DNA of 64,000 nt, taken from positions 112,099,534-112,163,533 of the forward strand of contig OY804580.1 of NCBI GenBank assembly GCA_963680875.1. The letters run 5' to 3'. The notes beneath the pieces are model-generated. The model saw nothing but the letters and a program-made list of their open reading frames with translations, made no database searches and was not told the origin of the DNA. This DNA is from Bathymodiolus brooksi. Taxonomy: Eukaryota; Mollusca; Bivalvia; Mytilida; Modiolidae. Positions 17,238 through 25,301 of the stretch are shown piece by piece; position 1 is the first letter of the stretch, and every line of letters begins with the position of its first letter. The position numbers were made by a program, and so were the translations under genes.

Positions 17238-17249
17238 TGTAATGTTTTG
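17238..17249. repeat. Target-site duplication of SINE-A copy 1
   Basis: TGTAATGTTTTG occurs here and again, identical, at 17522-17533, exactly bracketing the SINE. Confidence 0.9.
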
Positions 17250-17521
17250 ATTGATTGATATTTGGTGTTTAATGCCACTTTCAGCACTATTTCAGCTATA
17301 TCATGGCGACCAGTTTTAGTGGTGGAAGAAGCCGGAGTACCCGTAGAGAACCACCGACCATGGGCAAGCAACTGGTAAGCTTTATCACATGCGGCAGCGA
17401 GTCGAGTGCACCTTTTTTGTAATTTACAAAGCCGGGCGCGAACCCACGCCGTATTGGTGATAGGCTTGTACGAGTTGTTGGGTAATCCAACTACCTAACT
17501 GATTGAGCCACCCGGGCCTTC
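17250..17521 (-). mobile_element. SINE-A copy 1 (tRNA-derived, complete)
   Basis: Read on the minus strand, the element starts with CCCGGGTGGCTCAATCAGTT, an RNA polymerase III A-box-like tRNA head, and has a B-box-like GTGGGTTCGCGCCCGGC. A central body follows with CCGGAGTACCC motifs, and the 3' part reads GATATAGCTGAAATAGTGCT and a GTGGCATTAAACACC-type tail. It is flanked by a perfect 12-bp target-site duplication, TGTAATGTTTTG, at 17238-17249 and 17522-17533, which proves retrotransposition and sets the boundaries. A 64-codon reading frame across the body is a chance product. Confidence 0.9.
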
Positions 17522-17533
17522 TGTAATGTTTTG

Positions 17534-17904
17534 CACTGTTTCCTTAAACTGGTATTTTATCTTAACACGACAACAGGAAGAAATAATTAGCAGCAGATTC
17601 ACATTCTTATCAAAATTCCAATCGTTATAAACATACGGACTAATATAAAAAAAAAAATAAAAAAATGCTTTTATTTCGTCACAGGTATGGCGTTACAGAA
17701 CATGATGTCAAATATATGTTATTACAAGAAACAAATGCATGATCTTAAAGATATAACATCAGAGTGTCATGTTACACGATATGTAGCCTGTGAATAAAAG
17801 TAAAACATATGTACGTTCTTAGGAAAATGCATGCATAGCATTGTAAAATAACATAAATGAGCAGGATATTATTTTTTCTTATGCGAGACAATGTAGGCTT
17901 TTTA
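17534..17904. other. AT-rich stretch, no feature seen
   Basis: Nothing recognisable was found apart from a short A-rich run near 17648-17664. Confidence 0.6.
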
Positions 17905-18052
17905 GGTTAAGGTTATGGCGTTTAACTCCACTTTCAACACTATTTCTGTTATATCGTGACAGTCAGGTTTATTGGTTGGGGAGACTGGAGTACCCAGAAA
18001 AAACAAGCCGCAAGTCACTGACCAACTTTATCACATAATATTATATCGAGTA
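17905..18052 (-). mobile_element. SINE-B fragment, decayed
   Basis: On the minus strand the fragment reads from a region equivalent to CACATAATATTATATCGAG, through GACTTGCGGC, GGGTACTCCAG, TATATCGTGACAG-type and AAATAGTGTTGAAAGTGGAG, to GTTAAACGCC. This is the order of the SINE-B body and tail seen in the complete copy at 24781-25034. The tRNA head is missing and there are many substitutions, so it is an old 5'-truncated copy. No target-site duplication is evident. Confidence 0.75.
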
Positions 18053-18599
18053 CACGTTATGTTATAATATATAAAACATTTCTACAAATGTTCATGATTA
18101 TCAATAAAATTAAAATGAACTGTTAAAGTTCATGATTAATTGTTAAACCATATTAGATCAAACAAAAAAATAATAAATTAAATGTCTTCTTAAAACAAAC
18201 AAAGTATACTTCCTGTTTAGCCTTTGATCTAGAACTCATGACACACGTGAAGATTTTAATTATCATGTTGTATTCTTATGTAGGAATATTTCCGTTTCTC
18301 CAGGATATGGAATATAAATCGTAACGGATACGTTACATAATGGTATGCATTAGAACGTCATAGACAGTGATGTGTGTTGTGTTGTCATGTAAATAGCTCC
18401 TATAATGAGGTCAAACCTAATTAAGACTATCTATTGAGGTGTGTTGCTTATCACCAGAAGTACGTGGCTATTAATGAGCACTATTATCAGCTTGTTGCAG
18501 ACAGACGTGTACTTTATAAAACTAATACATTTGAATATTTCATCTGTCCTGTTCTTGTAGCAAGATTGATGATATCGTCCACACAGTAGTCAGTGTGTT
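18053..18599. other. AT-rich stretch, no feature seen
   Basis: No repeat family member, RNA gene or coding signal was recognised. Confidence 0.55.
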
Positions 18600-18812
18600 G
18601 GCACTGATTGGTTTATGCTGCATAGCGCCCCGTTCAACAATATTTCAGTTATATCGTGATGGCCAGTTTTATTGGTGGAGGAAACCAGAGTACCCGAAGA
18701 AAACCACCGACCTGCCGCAAGTCACTGACAAACTTTACCACATAATGTTGTATCAAATACACCTCACCTGGGTGGGATTAGAACTCACAACGTTAGTGCT
18801 GTCATTGTTTAT
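18600..18812 (-). mobile_element. SINE-B partial copy
   Basis: On the minus strand it contains a B-box-like GAGTTCTAATCCCACCC, then GAGGTGTATTTGATACAACA, TTTGTCAGTGACTTGCGGCA, GGTCGGTGGTTTTC, the CGGGTACTCTGG and CACGATATAACTGAAATATT motifs, and a tail that is aberrant (TGAACGGGGCGC in place of AAAGTGGCG). The head upstream of the B box is not recognisable, so the copy is 5'-truncated. A 78-codon plus-strand reading frame over the copy is a by-product of the SINE sequence. Confidence 0.8.
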
Positions 18813-19019
18813 AAGATATATTTATTTTTGAAATTTACAGTTCCTATTTATTGTACAGTGTTCCCTAGTCATATACCTCTCCCCCAGTTGTATCGCTAAC
18901 TTGCTTACTGCCATAAAGTGTATGTGTCCACATTCCCTCTCATTTTAATTCTTTAAACTACCAAACTCGACTATCATCATGTAAGAATTATTAAAATTAG
19001 GGTGCATATGTGACCTTAG
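18813..19019. other. Spacer without recognised features
   Basis: AT-rich sequence with no family member recognised. Confidence 0.5.
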
Positions 19020-19072
19020 CTAATTTTGTTCTATCCTATTTAGGCCTTTTGGTTTTCTTGCTGTCAAAAACT
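19020..19072 (+). repeat. Family S, left fragment split by the foldback element
   Basis: The motif GGTTTTCTTGCTGTCAAAAA ending in ACT aligns with the upstream part of the S copy at 24640-24665 (GGTTTTCTTGC, then CAAAGACT). The continuation of this S copy is at 22638-22735, on the far side of the 3560-bp foldback element, so the element inserted inside an S copy. Confidence 0.65.
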
Positions 19073-19575
19073 CACTGTCGTGTACCCGATAAGGAATGGT
19101 CATTTCAAGATGGCGGATTGTAAATCATCAAAAAGGTAGGTGTGAAGATTTTGACTATTATCGTTCTTTATAGGTTATCTTAGTGTCTATGAGTTACACG
19201 TTTAGATAGGACAGTCTTTTTTCTACTTCACCATTAAGTCAGTAAAGCTTGATCCTTTTGTTTTTATCGTAAACTGCCTTCGGTAGTTGATCAATGCAGC
19301 GACAAAGATATCGAGGCGTAGAATCCAATTTATTTCACCAATTCCTATCGCCTAGTGACTTTTTATATTAATATGTTGATGCCAAAATTATTCAAACATG
19401 TGAATTGTCCAGCAAATTTTTTTTCAGCCTTTGACAAGCCTTGTATCCCTCTTAAAACGTCTATGAAAAGTTTGTTCATGTCACGGAATGGTCACGACAA
19501 AAACATGACAAAAATGTATAGGAATGGTCTCATGTTTTGAGTCAAGGAATGGACTTTCAAGCCAAGGAATGGTCT
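19073..19575 (+). repeat. Left outer inverted-repeat arm of the foldback element
   Basis: It is inverted relative to 22130-22632, with no length difference and only a handful of substitutions (for example GCGGATTG versus GCGAATTG in the exon, and CGTTCTTTATAGG versus CGTTATTTATAGG). A 61-codon reading frame at 19355-19540 has a counterpart on the other arm at 22108-22350. This is expected from near-identity and is not evidence of a protein. Confidence 0.9.
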
Positions 19576-19892
19576 CCATCATATAAGATATGCTTATTAA
19601 TAATATTATTGAAGTTCAATTCCGTTTGTGGTCTTTAATGTAAATCTTCTTATTTCATATGATCAATCTTGCCTTAAAATACCCGAAATACCTTATTTGC
19701 TATTAAATTGTTATAATCTTTTCCATTTCATTATGCAATGTTTCTTTTATCTATAGGTACAAGTGTTACTACTGCCAATTTGATACTTCCAATCACCAAG
19801 CCATAGTGGACCACTGCTGCCAGAATTATCGGGATGAAACATTAAAATTTAGATCTTTTGAATTTAACACTAATGTGGGTAAATTTGGTTAA
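19110..19892 (+). CDS. Candidate two-exon small zinc-finger-like protein inside the foldback element
   Basis: Exon 1 (19110-19135) starts with ATG in a good context (CAAGATGG) and ends at the donor GTAGGT. Exon 2 (19757-19892) follows an acceptor preceded by a pyrimidine-rich tract and CTATAG. The splice keeps the frame across an AG|G codon and gives 53 residues ending at TAA. It begins MADCKSSKR and contains YKCYYCQFDT, with Cys-x2-Cys-x12-His followed by Cys-Cys, which resembles a C2HC or C2H2-type zinc-binding module. Such fingers often start transposase or retroelement proteins, but nothing else of such a protein is visible. The real transcript may continue through another donor near the end of exon 2 (GTGGGT or GTTAAG). 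It could also be a non-functional 5' end left in a foldback derivative. The function is unknown. Confidence 0.4.
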
Positions 19893-20071
19893 GAACTCTT
19901 TCAGCAATTGTACACATATTGTAATGGTTTATACTTTGTGATATTGACAGGGAGTCATTTTTTACATAAAAATATTTTTGTTAAAAGAAATATTCATTGT
20001 TATTTAAATAAATTTTATGAAATCAAATCTTTATATCTTTATTATCAATTTGCAAACAATTACAATTATAG

Positions 20072-20423
20072 TCATTTGATCCAGAGAAAAATGTGAGTAG
20101 TCCTGAAGATATAATCCTCTCCGAACATGTGGAAGAATCTCTGCCTCGTGAGCTCTGTGATATTCCCTGACAGTTTGTGGTTACAGTAATTACATGTGAT
20201 ACGTTTTTGTTCACCATGGTTGGTCTGATGAGCCAATAGCTCCCCCTTTTCACAAAATGCTGCTGTGCAAGAATCAGTGGTACATTTAAATTTTATCTCT
20301 TGTTTTAAATGTTGTCTCAGGCGATGTCGTCTGAGACCACTTCTACTTTTCAGACATTTTCCACAGTCTTCTCATATAAAATCATTCTCTGAGGCGTGGA
20401 AAGATGTATCCATCACAGTAAAC
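20072..20423 (-). pseudogene. C2H2 zinc-finger exon relic with a stop codon at the first zinc ligand
   Basis: On the minus strand an acceptor-like TTTTTACAG precedes 20423. The open frame then starts FTVMDTSFHASENDF and reaches a TGA at 20372-20374. That TGA sits exactly where the first cysteine of a C2H2 finger belongs: the next residues are Glu-Asp-Cys-x12-His-x4-His. A second, intact finger follows (Cys-x4-Cys-x12-His-x3-His, beginning KCTTDSC). A third is degenerate: Cys-x2-Cys is present, but the first histidine position reads Gln. The frame stays open to a TGA at 20072-20074. A single change at the third codon base would turn TGT or TGC into TGA, so this looks like a recently disabled multi-finger exon. 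It lies in the left-only part of the foldback element, antisense to the two-exon candidate. The parent protein is not identified. Confidence 0.6.
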
Positions 20424-20732
20424 CTGTAAAAATGAGAAATACACGATATATCTATTGAAGATTTAAGTAACCTCGTATATTTTTGTTTTCATGAGGTAAA
20501 TACATGTACTGATTTTAAACATAGGAAAATTAAAATAATATATGTGAACTGAAGCACCTATGTACGAAAAACTAATACATAAACCTAACAGTGGTCTAGA
20601 CTTAGTGGTAAGAAAACCGAAGATCCAAAAAGTAAAAGAAAAGAAGAAAAAAATAATAATAAAAGTTGAGAACATCGGTCCAAATAAAATAGTGGTGTGT
20701 ACTGAAATGGTGATGTATTATACATAACTGCC

Positions 20733-20995
20733 GGGGTCCGGGTGGCTCAATGAGTTAGGTCGTTTGATATAACAATTCATACAAGCCTATCACCAATACG
20801 CGCCCGGCTTTGTAAATTACAAAAAAGGGTGCATTCGACTCGCAGCTGCAAGTGATAAAAGTTTACTAGTTGCTTGCCCATGGTCGATGGTTCTCTCCGG
20901 GTACTCCGACTTCCTCCACCACTAAAACTGTTCACCATGATATAGCTGAAATATTGTTGAAAGTGGCGTTAAGCACCAAAAATGAAAAAAAATCA
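20733..20995 (+). mobile_element. SINE-A copy 2 (complete), nested in the foldback element
   Basis: The head CCGGGTGGCTCAATGAGTTA (A box) and a shortened B-box region (ATACGCGCCCGGCTTTG) are followed by the SINE-A body, the GATATAGCTGAAATATTG segment and a GTGGCGTTAAGCACC tail ending in an A-rich run. The perfect 13-bp target-site duplication ATACATAACTGCC is at 20720-20732 and 20996-21008. The B box has lost several bases relative to the copy at 44104, so this copy is probably transcriptionally dead. Confidence 0.92.
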
Positions 20996-21168
20996 ATACA
21001 TAACTGCCTGTAGTTGAGGAGTTTCGCTAGATTACCATACGAAGAAAATATCACTTGAGACGCACTAAGGTAGGAATTCCACGACTGCAAGGTAGAAATA
21101 CACTAGGGTATTTACGTTCCCGGACATTCTACACATCGGAAAGAACGTACGCTTACAGTATATCAGAG

Positions 21169-21953
21169 CACAGGCACTCGACGTTCAATGAATAAAATGT
21201 AGGGTCAATGTGGAAAACAAATAGTGTCATTGTTATAATATAGAGAAGGCTTCCAATGCATTTTTCGGCACAAATGTAAACAAATCGGTTTATTTTTTCG
21301 TATACGGTTTTCGCTTGACCTTTGCGGTATTTATGGATGGAGACCTACCTAATAGTTCCTCCGCCGCATCATTTATTAGAGAGCAGACGATCATACTTCA
21401 CTAAACCATACTTTTGTGACGTCCCCAGAAATATTCGACTTCCATTGTGGAGCGACCATGATATTGCAAGACCGCACAGAATAATTAATAAAAGAAAACT
21501 AGATATAAAAAGAATTACGACCGATTACTGGACAATTGAACTAAAAGGTATACATTTCATTTAGTTAGTAAGCTTCTGACATTTTTTTGTGACCAGTAAG
21601 CGGTCTAATTTTTTTATATCTAGTTTTCTTTTATTAATTATTCTGTGCTGTCCTGCAATATCATGGTCGCTCCACAATGGAAGTCGAATATTTCTGGGGA
21701 CGTCACAAAAGTATGGTTTAGTGAAGTATGATCGTCTGCTCTCTAATAAATGATACGACGGAGGAACTATTAGGTAGGTCTCCATCCATAAATACCGCAA
21801 AGGTCAAGCGAAAACCGTATACGAATAAATAAACCGATTTGTTTACATTTGTGCCGAAAAATGCATTGGAAGCCTTCTCTATATTATAACAATGACACTA
21901 TTTGTTTTCCACATTGACCCTACATTTTATTCATTGAACGTCGAGTGCCTGTG
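21169..21953. repeat. Inner inverted repeat with 61-bp loop
   Basis: The arms are 21169-21531 and 21593-21953, almost identical, with small length differences (poly-T in CGGTTTATTTTTTCG versus CGGTTTATTTATTCG, and AAAAAGAATTACGACC versus AAAAAAATTAGACC). Matching reading frames of 80 and 79 codons lie one in each arm (21322-21564 plus, 21561-21800 minus). They mirror each other because the DNA does, and I do not treat them as genes. RNA from either strand could form a very stable hairpin. Confidence 0.9.
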
Positions 21954-22129
21954 ATCAGAGCAGCGAATGGTATGTCGTCATATTGACAAACCAATTGAAA
22001 TACATGACAGTGAATGTAGTAAGACAAGAAAAATAAGATTTTATGCGAGTGTGAACACTGGATGAACGACAAAGCCATTGCTCCCGCTTTACATCCGATA
22101 TGTTCAATCAGATCATTCCTAAACAAAAA

Positions 22130-22632
22130 AGACCATTCCTTGGCTTGAAAGTCCATTCCTTGACACAAAACATGAGACCATTCCTATACATTTTTGTCAT
22201 GTTTTTGTCGTGACCATTCCGTGACATAAACAAACTTTTCATAGACGTTTTAAGAGGGATACAAGGCTTGTCAAAGGCTGAAAAAAAAATTGCTGGACAA
22301 TTCACATGTTTGAATAATTTTGGCATCAACATATTAATATAAAAAGTCACTAGGCGGTAGGAATTGGTGAAATAAATTGGATTCTACGCCTCGATATCTT
22401 TGTCGCTGCATTGATCAACTACCGAAGGCAGTTTACGATAAAAACAAAAGGATCAAGCTTTACTGACTTAATGGTGAAGTAGAAAAAAGACTGTCCTATC
22501 TAAACGTGTAACTCATAGACACTAAGATAACCTATAAATAACGATAATAGTCAAAATCTTCACACCTACCTTTTTGATGATTTACAATTCGCCATCTTGA
22601 AATGACCATTCCTTATCGGGTACACGACAGTG
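22130..22632 (-). repeat. Right outer inverted-repeat arm of the foldback element
   Basis: Reverse-complement partner of 19073-19575. It retains the same ATG exon and splice donor on the minus strand (22570-22595, donor GTAGGT). Confidence 0.9.
22570..22595 (-). CDS. Second copy of the small first exon, in the right arm
   Basis: ATGGCGAATTGTAAATCATC and six more bases lead to the donor GTAGGT on the minus strand. It is identical to exon 1 at 19110-19135 except for Asp to Asn at codon 3. No matching second exon follows in the 176 bp of right-arm-specific sequence, so this copy is an orphan exon. Confidence 0.4.
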
Positions 22633-22637
22633 AAACT

Positions 22638-22735
22638 GTTTATTATTTTTATTTTTTGGCTTTCCAACTTTTTACTTTAATGGTACCTGATGAAAGTTAT
22701 TCCAGAAATGCGATGTATGCACTAAATCAGATTTT
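22638..22735 (+). repeat. Family S copy 1, with hammerhead-like core
   Basis: It contains TTTGGCTTTCCAACTTTTTA, then GGTACCTGATGAAAGTTATT, CCAGAAATGCGATGTATGC and ACTAAAT. CTGATGA and GAAA are the two invariant core strings of a hammerhead ribozyme. Flanking GTAC and GTAT could pair as stem I with one G-U pair. Stem II is barely pairable. It is separated from its own left part (19020-19072) by the foldback element. Confidence 0.6.
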
Positions 22736-22736
22736 T

Positions 22737-22860
22737 ACATAATGTGATAAAGTTTGTCAGTGATTTTCGACAGATCGGCGGTATTCTCCGGGTACTCATG
22801 GTTTCCACCGTCAATAAAACTGACCATCACGATATAGCTGAAATGTTGTTGAAAAAAGAG
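22737..22860 (+). mobile_element. SINE-B, 5'- and 3'-truncated copy
   Basis: It begins at ATAATGTGATAAAGTTTGTC, runs through CAGTGATTTTCGACAGATCG, TTCTCCGGGTACTC, AATAAAACTGACCATCACGA and TATAGCTGAAATGTTGTTGA, and stops short of the usual GTGGCGTTAAACACC end. It lies between an S copy and a P copy, which are directly adjacent elsewhere (26637-26697), so it probably inserted between them. Confidence 0.75.
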
Positions 22861-23008
22861 CTTGACAATACCAAAGGGGTAATCAGAATCCGTAAATCGA
22901 AGAAAGACAGACAACACAATGGCAAAGCGAAAAAGGCCAAAAGGACAAGCAACGATCTACAAAACATTATACATAAAACTAAAGATCGAGTAACACGAAC
23001 ACCATAAC
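22861..23008 (+). repeat. Family P copy 1
   Basis: Landmarks in order: ACAATACCAAAGGGGTAATC, CGTAAATCGAAGAAAGACAG, ACAACACAATGGC, AAAGGACAAGCAACGATCTA, ATAAAACTAAAGATCGAGTA, ACACGAACACC. It ends before the usual accented GGGGGTGAACTCAGG part. It is one of the cleanest single-copy versions of the segment that makes up the 49-bp and 62-bp arrays. Confidence 0.8.
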
Positions 23009-23662
23009 ACTCACACTGTCAAGACATGTAAGTTTTAGCAAGTATTTACAATTTGACATTAACATAAATAGATCATAATTAGCATATGACAATAACAATT
23101 TTATTTATGACAGCTATGTAATAAATGTAGCTTTACAACTCCCAATATCAAGTCAGAAAGTACAACAATATATTGTTAATCAACCGAATTATGACGAGGT
23201 GTATATAAATATTTATATATCTACTGTAGTCATAGAATATTGACATTTCATAGATCTATTATTAATACAAGATAATGAACAAGCATTTATTATCATTTAT
23301 ATGATCTTTGGTGTTTTACCCACATTACCGCATCACTTACACTAAGAAGGAAGGTTTAACATCGCCACATTTTATTAAAGTGACTCTATCAAGGACAGAG
23401 AGCGAACATGTACATGTAGATGTGTATGAGTATCGATTTTGCCTGTTTCTGCCATTTACCAATTAGATTGTGGAACTGTTCTAAACGTATGGCATTTTTT
23501 ATTTTACAATTCATTATCTATCAAGAAGCAAATGAACCATAACGACTGGGGATTTGTAAGCAAATTACTGGTTTCGAAGACATTTAATTAATATGAATAG
23601 AACATACCATTATTTTCTAACTGATACATTATACACAAACAACCACACATAAGTTTGTCATT
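23009..23662. other. AT-rich stretch, no feature seen
   Basis: No repeat family member, RNA gene or coding signal was recognised over about 650 bp. Confidence 0.55.
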
Positions 23663-24360
23663 ATAAAAATCCGGTCCTTTCCTCATTCATGACGTATCAC
23701 TGGGCTTGTAACAAGAGTAACACGACGGGTGCCATTTGTGGAGCTGGAACTGATTCCCTTCCGAGACATATGTGTTCACTCCTGGTTCGCGTTGCTCGAT
23801 CTTCAGTTTTCTGTGTAGTCTTTTGTAGATTATTATTAATCCTTTTGTACCTTTTCTTTTGGTCATTGTGTTATCTGTTCTTCTTTGTTTTACGGCTTCT
23901 GATTACCACTTTGGTATCTTTTGGTTATTGCGTTGTCAGTTCATCTTTGCTTTACGGCTTCTGATTACCGCTTTGATATCTTTTGGCCATTGTGTTGTCT
24001 GTTCGTCTTTCCTTTACGGCTTCTGATTACCGTTTTGGTATCTTTTGGTCATTGTGTTGTCTGTTTTTCTTTGCTTTACGGCTTCTGATTACCGCTTTGG
24101 TATCTTTTGGCCATTGTGATTTCTATTCTTCTTTGCTGTACGGCTTCTGATTACCACTTTGGTATCTGTTGGACATTGTGTTGTCTGTTCTTTGCTTTAC
24201 GGCTTCTGATTACCGCTTTGGTATCTTTTGGCCATTGTGTTGTCTGTTCTTCTTTGCTTTACGGCTTCTAATTACCGTTTTGGTATCTTTTGGTCATTGT
24301 GTTGTCTATTCTTCTTTGCTGTACGGCTTCTGATTACCACTTTGGTATCTTCAAACTTTT
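23663..24360 (-). repeat. Family P copy 2, carrying a 62-bp tandem array
   Basis: On the minus strand the element reads ATTACCAAAGTGG-type units (the array), then the single-copy parts: AAAGGATTAATAATAATCTA, AACTGAAGATCGAGCAACGC, GAACCAGGAGTGAACACATA, GAATCAGTTCCAGCTCCACA, TGGCACCCGTCGTGTTACTC, TTGTTACAAGCCCAGTGATA and CGTCATGAATGAGGAAAGGA. This is the P order. Only the first 62 bp of the element is amplified. A 91-codon plus-strand reading frame over its right half is a by-product. Confidence 0.85.
23857..24352. repeat. 62-bp tandem array, about 8 copies
   Basis: The unit contains TTTTGGCCATTGTGTTGTCT, GTTCTTCTTTGC and TTACGGCTTCTGATTACC followed by a GGTATC end. Unit starts fall at 23857, 23919, 23981, 24043 and 24105, so the period is 62 bp. 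The later units (after about 24165) have small deletions. The unit is the reverse complement of the start of family P (GATACCAAAGGGG to CACAATGGCCAAAA), which appears once in ordinary copies. Confidence 0.92.
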
Positions 24361-24639
24361 CTTACATTGTCAAAGCACATTTACACAATTTAAAAAAGCT
24401 TACAGAATATGAAGGTAAGCCGTGATGTCGTTGCTGGTTGCTAAGCTGCCACTCGTCGTCCAGTGGCGATATATTCAGGACAAGAACATATTCAACAATA
24501 TACAAATATAATTAGAAAAGTGAGAAGAAGAGAACAACCAGAACAACGACGTTTTACTACAACTAGAAAAGCTATGCAGAGTTTGGTAACGTTTCATGCC
24601 GGCTGCAATGCCCCTACATTTTAAAAATCTACATCACTT
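24361..24639. other. Spacer without recognised features
   Basis: No family match, coding signal or RNA gene was recognised. Confidence 0.5.
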
Positions 24640-24728
24640 CGGTTTTCTTGCCCCCAAAGACTTTTATTATTTTGCTCTTCAATCTTTTGACTGAGCGTTA
24701 TTCCAGAAACGCGCCGTGCATACTAAAT
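24640..24728 (+). repeat. Family S copy 2, hammerhead core deleted
   Basis: GGTTTTCTTGCCCCCAAAGA, then CTTTTATTATTTTGCTCTTC, GACTGAGCGTTATTCCAGAA and ACGCGCCGTGCATACTAAAT. Relative to other copies the CCTGATGAAGG segment between GAGCG and TTATTCC is missing. It keeps uninterrupted the place where the foldback element inserted in the copy at 19020/22638, so it serves as an empty-site comparison. Confidence 0.65.
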
Positions 24729-24780
24729 TACATATTTTTATTTTTATTTTTCTCATTACTGACAACTGAGGAGGGGACGG

Positions 24781-25034
24781 TCGTGGCCATGATCGTATGG
24801 TAGTTGGATATACAACTACCTATGCAATCAATGCCTATCACCACTGAAGTTGTGAATTCGAATCTTGATCGGGACGAGGTGTACAACATTATGTGATAAA
24901 ATTTGACAGTGACTTGCGACAGGTCGGTGGTTTTCTCCGGGTCCTCCGGTTTCCTCTACCAATAAAACTGACCGCCACGATATAACTGAAATATTGTTGA
25001 AAGTGGCGTTAAACACCATCAAACAAACAAACAA
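24781..25034 (+). mobile_element. SINE-B copy, complete, with target-site duplication
   Basis: The head GTGGCCATGATCGTATGGTA and a B-box-like GTGAATTCGAATC are followed by ATTATGTGATAAAATTTGAC, GTGACTTGCGACAGGTCGGT, TTTTCTCCGGGTCCTCCGG, CACGATATAACTGAAATATT and GTGGCGTTAAACACC, then a CAAA-rich tail. Flanks are ACTGACAACTGAG (24768-24780) and ACTGACAAATGAG (25035-25047), a 13-bp target-site duplication with one mismatch. This is the reference copy for SINE-B in this window. Confidence 0.88.
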
Positions 25035-25047
25035 ACTGACAAATGAG

Positions 25048-25301
25048 ACTCTCATTTGAAATCAATAAGTGTGTTTAATCGACTTCGGTCGAAAGTCATG
25101 AATGCGTAATGCATAACTTTAACAGATGGTACATAAACGAACTATAGATACTATTATGATTTCATGAAGATATAGATATATACACGAATGTTTTGGTATT
25201 GATGCTAAGGCATTAAGTTATTTGAAAACAGATGGAAGTGGCACGATAATACGCATAAGTCACATGACTCATTTCGTTGTGGTATATACTATGTAACATT
25301 C
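25048..25301. other. Spacer without recognised features
   Basis: AT-rich sequence, nothing recognised. Confidence 0.5.

Larger units (their letters stand above)
19073..22632. mobile_element. Foldback DNA-transposon-like element with 503-bp terminal inverted repeats
   Basis: The ends are 19073-19575 and 22130-22632, inverted, equal in length and differing at only a few positions by eye. Both termini read CACTGTCGTGTACCCGATAA. A 5-bp direct repeat, AAACT, flanks it (19068-19072 and 22633-22637). A second, inner inverted repeat lies at 21169-21531 and 21593-21953 around a 61-bp loop. The left half contains 1593 bp not present on the right (19576-21168), and the right half has 176 bp of its own (21954-22129). 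Each outer arm starts a small exon that points inward. I see no transposase. The layout suggests an inverted duplication of one end of a larger transposon. The CAC terminus with a 5-bp duplication is compatible with several superfamilies, and I do not assign one. Confidence 0.8.

Noticed and set aside
318..17240. Identification of P as a Helitron or pearl element
   Set aside because: The internal tandem cores are reminiscent, but the 5' TC / 3' CTRR hairpin end was not found, and the longest copy leads into reverse-transcriptase sequence instead.
20023..20160. A further plus-strand exon (frame with VSSPEDIILSEHVEESLPREL)
   Set aside because: It is antisense to the clear zinc-finger frame on the minus strand, and its splice to exon 2 depends on choosing weak sites. 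The zinc-finger reading explains the sequence better.
21322..21800. Paired 80- and 79-codon frames as a conserved gene
   Set aside because: They lie in the two arms of a nearly identical inverted repeat, so mirror-image reading frames are expected. Differences between them are as frequent in amino-acid-changing positions as elsewhere.
19073..22632. Assignment of the foldback element to a Transib/RAG-like or CACTA-like superfamily
   Set aside because: CAC termini with a 5-bp duplication fit the first, and CACT termini fit the second, but no transposase is visible and one copy cannot fix the duplication length.
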